Source of the DNA: Litomosoides sigmodontis
Lineage: Eukaryota > Nematoda > Chromadorea > Rhabditida > Onchocercidae
Assembly (NCBI GenBank): GCA_963070105.1
Contig: OY718804.1
Span: forward strand, 1,037,720-1,101,719
Length of the DNA stretch: 64,000 bases
Direction of reading: 5' to 3'
Made by a program: the position numbers and the translations under genes. Under the pieces are notes generated by a model that was given only the letters and a program-made list of their open reading frames with translations, was not told the origin of the DNA and made no database searches. Shown piece by piece: positions 55,541 through 64,000 of this stretch. Numbering within the stretch: the stretch's first letter is position 1; each line of letters starts with the position of its first letter.

Positions 55541-58500
55541 TAGACATGATAAAGAAATTCATAAATGCTTGCATTCCCTTTTTCTTTTCTTTAAATTATC
55601 ATCGATTTTTTCTCCTGAACTTTAATAGATGCTTGGGTGTAGTGCTGCTGCTTTACATATGAGCTTCAATATGTGGTATAATAGCCCCTAAATATGTTCA
55701 CATCTTTCCCCTGATGCTATGTCCAATTTGATTACCAGTTCGTTCGTGTTATCTTTTTTAATGTATGCAATTGTCGTGCTACTGCGTTGTATGATGAATA
55801 ATTTTATTGGTTCATCCTATTTCTCTCGTTCATCCATTATCGTTTGTCACACAGAACATATCTGTCTGTTTCAAGATGAAGTGTGAAAATTATCTTTTAT
55901 TGATTGAATTCATCATTAAAGTTCAGATTGCTTGGTTCAAATTGTGATGTATGCACAATTTGTTTTTGCTACTACATTGATATTTCTAGCCGGAAGCTAG
56001 GGATACCGCGGTGCGAAAGATCTCCATAGAATGCATTTGCTCCTTTGACCTTATTTATTATCATAATTATCATCATCATATGTGCACTTCTTTTTTATCT
56101 CTTCCGTCCTCTGATAGTAGAATAAAGAGTCGATGATAAGAAGTGCACGTACGATGATTTATCATGCGTTATTGATCAGATAGACTTTTCATTGTGCAGT
56201 GTCTTCTTCCATGTGTTTTTTTACGGTCGCCTTAAAATTCCTCGTTACGCTTCTCACGCTCTCCTCATATTGCTCTCTTCAGGCTACCTTCTTCTGTAGC
56301 AGTTTTCATATTTGTTGAAGTTTTTGTTCACACAGCATGCTTCGTATCGGTCTCAGATAGTCCTTCCCGATGTAGTAGCACTTTTATCGCAGTTACATGT
56401 ATCCTTTATGTTCACTCACAGGAGCAATTTCCTTCACGATGTGCGCGTTGAAATATCCTATTAATATTCACAGGGTCATTCAATTATAATATATCACTTT
56501 CTCATTTTGGCACATACTGTAGTTAATGATTTGTCTAGTTAGATAAAATCAGTTAAATGTGACGTAAACTCTTAAGTTTATGTTAGGTAACTTTCTTCCA
56601 CTGGCTCCTCTTATTATTACTTTCTTCCTCAACTAATGATTTGCAAAGTGTCCATTTTAGTTATTAGTTTAAAATTTCGCCTTAATTTTGACTTATATTG
56701 CATAAAAGTATGTGTTCGCGTGTGCGCAAATGCTGAGTTCAATTCTAGATTGGTTGATAAGATTCCCCAAAACTGAAACAGTTGTTTAAGCTTTAGATTT
56801 TGCCATGAATTGCTTCTCATGAAGTCATTCGTTATCGGACTCATTCAAATGGTTGACACGCCATTGATTTCTACGGTTCAATCGATTGACAAAATTGAAG
56901 CATCCATTCTGCATCCATTACGGTACCTTAGTAACCGTCAAATTTTTTTATAAATGATCAGTTGAGAGTTGCTTTCATTTGTGTGCTTATTTTGATAGTA
57001 AAGTTGCTTGTTTCCGAGGATTTCCTTTTATCATTTTGATAATTCGAAATGATTTCAAAGAATTTCCACTTCTGAATTTATAAAAATTGGTTTTGACAAC
57101 TTTTGTTTGCTTGCTACTCTTTTTGCTTAATGCTTTCATTAAACTAATTTACATACCGCTTGTTTAGGAAGAAACAGAAGGCCATATTGGTGACGAGGCT
57201 TATTAGATACTTCTGTTAAAAACATTTTTGCAGTACATAATTGAGGAACAGTTTATAGCTTCTGTTATACTTTGCACATTTTTTCTGTGGTACCATGCGC
57301 AGTGCTTTACTGCGTGTTTTTTTTTGTGTTATTTTATGAAAGTTGAAATTTTCAAAAGGAGGGAAACGGGTTGATTACACCATTTTGCTTATGTTTTTTG
57401 AAGAACCGATAAAATGAATAACTTCCGCTTTTATGCATTGTCATCTTAGTGAATTTTTTAATGAGATTAATGGATTTTTGAATTTTTTAATGAGATTAAT
57501 GAATTTTTAAATTAAATTTGAACACGTGCACAAAACTATGGTTTTTGTCATATCACAAACTTTTTCCACTACAAGCTCTGTCTGGCATGTACCGCTTTGT
57601 GGGATATTTGCTGCATTGAATGTTAAGTGGTTCCTAATATCAGCGAATTGATCAGTGAAATATCGTTTTATTCTAATATTAATTTTAAGCACTTTCCCTA
57701 AAATAAATTAATTTTAATTTTTAAACTGGAATTTCAGCCAAACAAAGAAGACGAATATACAGTATGAAAGAGACAACTGAATGTTTGAGTTTACCGATAA
57801 AAAATCGTTTAAATGTGATATTGCTAGAATTTTGTAATTTGATAAATTTTGTCAAATATTTAACAGATGTTATTTCCTACTCTTCCTCTTTCCTTTTCAT
57901 TTACTTTATTTCTCATTCTTCTCGGAATTATCTCATCTCTATTAATTGAAATTCATATCCTACTGTATTATTTCATTATGTACTTATTGCTTGTTTGGTA
58001 GCCGTTAATCGTTATTGTGAAATAAGTGCCAAATATATCGTCAGGTTGCATTAATGTGACAAATTACTGTTTAATTATAATAGGTGGCGAATAATAACAA
58101 AGAAATTTCATGGAAAATTTTAATAAATAAATTTAAATATTTGATTATATGGGAATTGGTCTAAGTAATGAGCGTTGTTTTACAACAATTTCCATTCTCT
58201 GTAACAAGAAAGCAGGAGACACAGAAACAGTTGCAGCAGGCAACCTGAAAAGTATTTCCAATTGTTTACGATTAGTTATTTCAGTACAAGAAAATTTGGT
58301 GGAAGAAAAGAACAGCTATTGAGTGAATTGAAAAAATTCAACTTCTTCAATTCAAATTGAAAAAAGTGGAATAAATTTTTTTTAAAAAAAAAGGAAATCA
58401 ATTTCTAACATGCAAAACATACAATTTGTTGTGTACGAAATGCATGCGGAAGTTAACCAATCTTCGCCTAACAAATTGCCTAAATAGAAAAAAAAAATGA

Positions 58501-58688
58501 AGTATTTCTTAAATTAACAAGTGAAATTAGAAATTACACATTTGTTATGTGTTTCAGTAAAGTAAGAACATCCATCTCATAAAACAGATGAGCATTTGAA
58601 ATTTTCCTCCCATGACTGCTTCTTTCCCCAGCGATGTTCAAATTTGGATAGGTTAGTGATTGATGTTTGCATCTTCTCGATGATGATT
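55541..58688. other. Orai 3' region and intergenic DNA
   Basis: No independent gene recognised. One candidate terminal Orai exon is at 57738-57767, listed next. The remainder includes a slightly GC-richer stretch at 56130-56440 with no frame I trust. Confidence 0.4.
57738..57767 (+). CDS. orai: Candidate alternative last exon of Orai
   Basis: If the donor CTG|GTAGGT at 55501 is used, the next good acceptor (ATTTCAG ending at 57737) joins in phase 0 and adds PNKEDEYTV and a stop in place of VGALRGIHVIHH. The terminal YTV resembles a hydrophobic-type PDZ ligand. The intron would be about 2.2 kb. Confidence 0.3.
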   Translation, partial: PNKEDEYTV

Positions 58689-61097
58689 TTATTTCGAGTA
58701 AACAAGTATTGAATTAGTAGTACCTCTTCCATAAACAGTGAAATGTCTGGTTGTTGCTGTGGTTTCTTCCACATATGGGAAACACTTGGAATAATAATTT
58801 ATTATTTACCGAATTGCTTACATAATAATTCAATTTGACTAGGAACATTTTTAATTCATTTACAATCTCATCGTTTTTATTGTGAAAATAAGTAAATAAA
58901 CAAGAGAATAATAATAGTGATAATTGATAATAACTGATAATGGTGATAATTAGTAAATAATAGCGATAATAGTGTTTATTATAATTGTGATAATTAAATG
59001 ATAATAATGCATAGTTTGTGTTGCAAATTTAAGATTACAATGTTAAACTTACATGTCGTTTGCATATCACATGCCATGTTCGATCTTTTATTTCGCTACA
59101 TGAAATTGACCCAAGTGAAATATTCACAATTCCTGGATAGAATTTAATTCAGCTCATGTATCATTGTGTTATATACATCGTGTTATGAACGATAGTAAAG
59201 TAGAAAATTAATTAATTAGCAATTTTTTAATGATGTACCTTTTATTTTAATACTAATTTATTTATTTATTAGAACAGTCTTTTGACATTTTGCTTTTTAT
59301 TCATGAATTCCATTATTTGAGTTCCGTTAAAAATGCTATGCTAAAAGTGTACATTGAAAGCAACATTGCACATTTCATTCTTTCTTTTTTTCAAATCAAT
59401 CATTTGAAAATTAAGTTTCGTTTTTTCTTTTTGTAATTATTAAGATACCTGGTGGTGGTCCAGTAATAACTTTCATTGCATCCTGCCTTCGCTTTATTTC
59501 TTCATTATCATGGAAAAAATTGTCAATTTACTATGAAGTGACTATGCTTTTTTGTATTCAAATTTCTTTCCGATGAAAATTCACATATTTATTGCACATT
59601 GAAATTTCACTTAATTTTGCTAAATTTTAATACAAAGTAAATTTGTTAGTAATTGTTGAAAAATGGTGATAGAAATTCGAGTTATAAATGCAATTTTCAA
59701 TTAGCGAAAAGAAATTAGGAAAATTGTTCCACTGAGTGGACTGAGAAAGAAATGATCGTGTAGTTGTTTTTTTTTTCTGTTTTTTAATTTTATTTTACAT
59801 CATTTAAATCTACTAGAAAATTAATTTGAAAAAAAAGTACCGCTAAATTCAGGCCAATGAGCAACAATAATATAACGTTTACAGCTGGAATTTTTATTAC
59901 GCTGGACGTTAGGACCTTTTAAAAATTTATCATACAATAATTTCGGCGTCATTTTACCAAACCGTTCTACGCCACCCAATAGCACACTGATACCTATTGA
60001 TCCGTGAACTTTCATTTCCAGTATGAATTCATGTGACGCATCTGGAAATGTACCTGCTTCTTCTCCATCAACGATATATGTTATTAAAAAGTAGCAAGTT
60101 TTTTTTTCTTAAAAAAATTAACCTCATCTTTTAATTAGTGAAAACAAAAGACGGAAACGAGGCTATTGTATAGCATGAAAAAATAAATGTTAGCAATATT
60201 TTCCACGATCATTTCATTCTAAAATTGAAAATTTAATGCGAAAAAAACAACATCACGCAACTTTCTATTTCGTAATTTTTAAAACCTTATAAAATGAAAG
60301 AAAAAAGTGAATTTGGAAATTTTAACATAATATCTGTGAAACCTGTAACAAGCTTTTTAATATACTTCCACTCCTCGCTTGATTCAATGTAGAGACTTTC
60401 GCGTTTAAATCTTTTGCACAAATCAGTATCGAATGTTATCGAAACAGTTTTGTTTACCTATGTGAAAAAAAGGAAAAATGTGTAACGTGATCGATTGCTT
60501 GATGCGCGCTACAAGACACGTCAAATACGTGTTAGAATAAACGAACCATTGTGCTAGCTTTTTTTGAGCAAATAACATAGTTGAAATTATGCACACTTTA
60601 ATTTTACAGGAGGGAAGTGGAAATTTTATGCTTAAATTTCAACAATGACTTTTCTCCATTTGCTTGTTGTAAATACCTTTACAAATGGTATCCATCGATA
60701 GCAGTGATTACCATCATGCAGTTGTTGTCGCTCTAGGAGATCTGAAGTAAAAATGTGAAATTTTCCGAAATTAATTCACTACTTAGTAGCAGAGTGTTGA
60801 TGAGTGGATGAGGCAGCAAGAAATTCAACACACCTTGAATTCTCAAAGTGAAAACTTGATGAGGAAAGATTAAATCAAACAAGTGCCAGATATTCATTTA
60901 GCAACTTAGTAGTACTTTTTGCATCGTCTAAAATATTTTTTTTTTTGCAAATTAAAAAAAAAACCGAAGTAATAGGGATGGGTGGAAATGAATGAAATTC
61001 AAAGCATTTTTTTTTTGTAAATTTAAAAAGGAAAAAGTAAGAGGAAGGCAAATTAAAACTTTCTACCAAATAAATAATCTTCATCGGTCGTTTGCAT
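58689..61097 (-). CDS. Unrecognised seven-exon gene
   Basis: Seven minus-strand exons fit with consistent phases: 61097-61067, 60741-60677, 60457-60343, 60062-59841, 59499-59449, 59132-59053 and 58784-58689, giving about 219 residues. TTTTAG two bases before the ATG suggests trans-splicing. Segments are MQTTDEDYLFDLLERQQLHD, VNKTVSITFDTDLCKRF, EFILEMKVHGSIGISVLLGG, IIVAHWPEF, GIVNISLGSISCSEIKD and, at the end, HFTVYGRGTTNSILVYSK. There is no signal peptide or membrane helix. Six splice joins that all preserve frame make a real gene likely. The last exon has a longer alternative frame ending at 58577 that would need a phase shift. I do not recognise the family. It lies about 1.1 kb downstream of the four-pass gene on the same strand, so co-transcription is possible. 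Confidence 0.6.
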
Positions 61098-62170
61098 AGC
61101 TAAAATGATAGCCAAATTTTTAAATGTAAAAATGATGTAACCGAGCAGAACAACTATTTCAGACATTTTCAATTGAAACTAATGACAGAAATGATGCACT
61201 GCCAATTGCTATATTTTAATTTTGCAATGTGTATATTTATGTAAATTTTTGCGAAAAAAAAAATTCAACCTAAACATCTCACTTCTTATTTCTTCGTAAT
61301 TGTGACAAAATTCTTTGCTGCAAAAAAAAATTTTAATTTCATTCTTTTTTTCTTGATAAATTAAGACAACATTTGCTCATTGATTTCCTTGCAAAATTAG
61401 GCAAATAAATAAGGAAGGAGGAAATTTAAGGGATGAAAATGGAGGAAGTCTTGAAATTGTTTCAATTATTTTGTTTTGTTAAATAATTTACAACGAACAA
61501 GTTACTTATTAGTTACTTGCCCGGTTGACTTTCCTTCATACTTTGAACTTTGAACAGTTGCAGTGCAAAGAATTTATGCCTAAGACAAAAAATTTTTGTT
61601 TTTAATTCGAAAACAAATTATTTCAGCGTTTGCTAGGTAGAACACTATCTATTTGTCTAGCAGTTCAGAGAACAGTGTGAGACGAAGAATTTAATTACAT
61701 AAAATTCAAACAAAACGGTACAATCAATTTCATTGTCAATATTCGATCACAGAATCACTCATTAACAAATATCAACCATTTCATTTAATTAATTCAAATT
61801 GCAGAACGATCGGATAATTCCCACTGCTGTGCTTCTTTGTAACTTATTAAAAAGAATAATTTTGCTAATTTAAAATTCCCAAAAAATATTCTCTCGCACA
61901 AATTTCAACAATAATAACAATAGTAGCAAAGACGAAAAAAAGACTTATTGTGAAAAATTTCATTCAAAAAAATTTTTAAACATTATAGTAGCACATAATG
62001 TATGAATTATTTATTAAATTATCAATTGGAAGAAAAATGAAAATGAAATTAATCGTTGCAAATAACATGGCAATTGTCGTCGTTGACGTGAAAGAAGTTC
62101 GTTGAATGAATTTATCGCAAATTAATTAACTAATTAATTAAATTCATTCATTTGGTGGTGATAATTTCCA
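61098..62170. other. Spacer between two minus-strand genes, nothing recognised
   Basis: AT-rich sequence holding the 3' flank of the four-pass gene and the 5' flank of the unrecognised gene. Confidence 0.5.
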
Positions 62171-63562
62171 TTAAACACCAAAACATTTTGTACATAATTG
62201 TTGACAGCATAGAATTGATGAGATGAAATTAAGAATAGCTGAAATTCATTTACAAAACAGATGTTTGTTGGTGACATTCTAATATATAATTGAAATTATA
62301 AATGAATAATTTCAATTGTATGTTGTTCAGACCGTTTGCTAATTTTAACTTTGGAAACCTACCTAATACGCCTACGATATAAATTATTGATATGTTTCTT
62401 ACATAATGCTATATTTTTAATGCATTCAAAGCTTTTCAAAACACATTTCAAACCACTCATTTAATAATTTTTAAAAGTAACTTGTAAGCGAAAAGTGGAA
62501 ATTTAAATTTGCTTCAGAAAATAGAATGCAACATTTTTGAACAACTACAATGAAACCAATTGCTATTTTTACAGCAAGCTAATTTCCTAGCTTTTTCTAA
62601 TAATCTACACAAATTTAAAAATCATTTCATGAATTCATTTGTAAACTTAAAAAATGAATTAAACAATTAAATGATTCTATCAAACAATAATTTTGAAATG
62701 AGCAAATATAAAACGCGGAAATCAAACCTTCAATAATAGCAATGACGACTTGCACACTGTTAATACCAATACCTAATTTAAGTTGAAAGAGGCAATGCTT
62801 GAAGTCGTAACGATTCATCTCCGTCAAAATATACCGCGCACGTGAAGCATCATATTCACCAATTAAGCACAATGCTTCATTACGATCAATTTTAGGATGT
62901 CGATATGTACCGATTAAAAACCAATTCCTAGCAAAAAAAAATTTACCTATCTCGGTTAGTAATAAAATCACAGTTAGTAATAAAGTGCCAAAAAGGGTAA
63001 ATTTTTTTCAAACATCTATTAAATTATACATACAATCATTTAAAATAATTTCAAATTTATTTCAAAAATTTCAACCATTTTTAAATGATTAGTTTGCAAT
63101 TTAATAATATGTGATATAATAATTCATAAAACTGTTTATAAAATGTATACATACGTATGCAACAAATTAATTTCTACGAAATTATAAAAGTGCATATGAT
63201 TAATTCCTGTCAAATTATAAAACTACACGTAATTAATTAATTAACTGCCACTGAAATACACAATTGCCACTGACTTGAAATACAAAGCTATATATAATTA
63301 ATTCTCATTAAATGTGCAATTAAACATTAATTAATAATAAGTGATTACCTAGCAGAGATAGTACCACTGATTGCACACAACATTAGTGATATTAATGAGA
63401 GTATCAAATGCGTGACAAAGAAGTTTACAGTACAACGCTTTGCAGCGATCATACCAACTAAAGCGTTAATAGCAAAGAGCGCTGATGTCCAAATGGCGGA
63501 ATAGTACGGACAATACTCCGTTGAATCATACAAGCACCAAATACCACCGGCTAACATAAAAG
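62171..63562 (-). CDS. Four-pass membrane protein, 3' part (5' end beyond the window)
   Basis: Minus-strand exons at 63562-63349, 62927-62728, 62371-62363 and 62238-62171 join in phase. They encode a hydrophobic segment (SAIWTSALFAINALVGMIAA), a second (FFVTHLILSLISLMLCAISG), a polar loop (RHPKIDRNEALCLIGEYDAS), a last helix (VQVVIAIIEGVLAILNFISS) and a Cys-rich tail (CCQQLCTKC) suited to palmitoylation. The stop is at 62171. The first exon enters in phase 1, so at least one exon, with the first helix and start, lies to the right of 63563 or outside the window. The topology resembles small four-span nematode membrane proteins; I cannot assign a named family. Confidence 0.7.
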
Positions 63563-64000
63563 CTAAAATAATTCTTATTTCGTTAAAAATTATTGAACGA
63601 AAAAAATTTTATTTGAAGTTGAGTGTTTTAAATTGAATGGAATATTTGATTTTGAATATTTATTGATTGCTTAGTCAAATATTTAATTTTGAATAAATTG
63701 AATAATTGAAATTTGATTTGTTAAATTTAATAATTAAAATAAAAAATAGAAACGCTGCAAAATTGCTTCGTTTCCTTAGCGCAAATTTTATTCGCCTTTT
63801 AAGGTCTAATTTTTCTTCCTTTGGCATATCACATTTCCCATTAACTAATAGCATGGAAATGAAAAATTAGGCCTGACTACCAAGCTATTGAGTTTCAATT
63901 AGTAATATATAAATATACCGATTTCCTACAAAAATTAAACTTACAAACTTTAACTTAATCGAAAAGCAAAAAAATTTCAAAAATTTTTAGTGTATGAAAA
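63563..64000. other. Probable intron of the four-pass membrane gene
   Basis: AT-rich sequence upstream of an ATTTTAG acceptor. No further exon was identified before the window edge. Confidence 0.45.

Overview
The window reads as nuclear DNA of a nematode, most likely a spirurid or filarial worm. It is AT-rich, introns begin GT and end in TTTTCAG-like acceptors, and several start codons sit just after such an acceptor, as expected for spliced-leader trans-splicing. It carries a ground-like (hedgehog-related) protein, a family known only from nematodes, and a venom-allergen-like CAP protein of the type filariae secrete. All genes are split into small exons, so the models below were assembled by hand from splice sites, reading phase and homology. 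Species identity is inference.

Layout, left to right. 1-4.3 kb has no recognised gene. 4.28-10.08 kb (minus) is a complete calpain-7-type protease. 11.6-13.5 kb (plus) is a complete secreted CAP/VAL protein. 13.5-17.9 kb is non-coding with a foldback element. 17.9-19.0 kb (plus) is a partial PGAP2-like membrane protein. 22.3-23.7 kb (minus) is a decayed copy of a zinc-finger gene. 27.0-29.05 kb (plus) is a ground-like protein. 30.06-41.69 kb is a giant inverted repeat. 46.6-47.4 kb (plus) is a small unrecognised gene. 49.5-57.8 kb (plus) is an Orai store-operated calcium channel. 58.7-61.1 kb (minus) is an unrecognised seven-exon gene. 62.2-64 kb (minus) is the 3' part of a four-pass membrane protein running off the window.

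The most unusual object is the inverted repeat. Two arms of about 4.9 and 6.1 kb, nearly identical in their coding parts, face each other across a 675-bp spacer. Each carries the same GC-rich, multi-exon gene, transcribed outward. It encodes a roughly 308-residue protein with a charged helical region, one C2H2 finger and one CCHC-like finger. Outside each gene lies a purine:pyrimidine minisatellite that differs in length between arms. A third, pseudogenised copy with the same exon boundaries lies 8 kb away, so this gene family multiplies as DNA with its introns. The finger arrangement recalls the N-terminal part of nematode non-LTR retroelement proteins, but no reverse transcriptase, integrase or polymerase is visible here.

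The other genes look like ordinary, functionally unrelated neighbours. Points worth attention are two alternative first exons for Orai, a 9-base microexon in the four-pass protein, and a tandem acceptor that switches the zinc-finger protein between a stop and a long Ser/Pro-rich tail.
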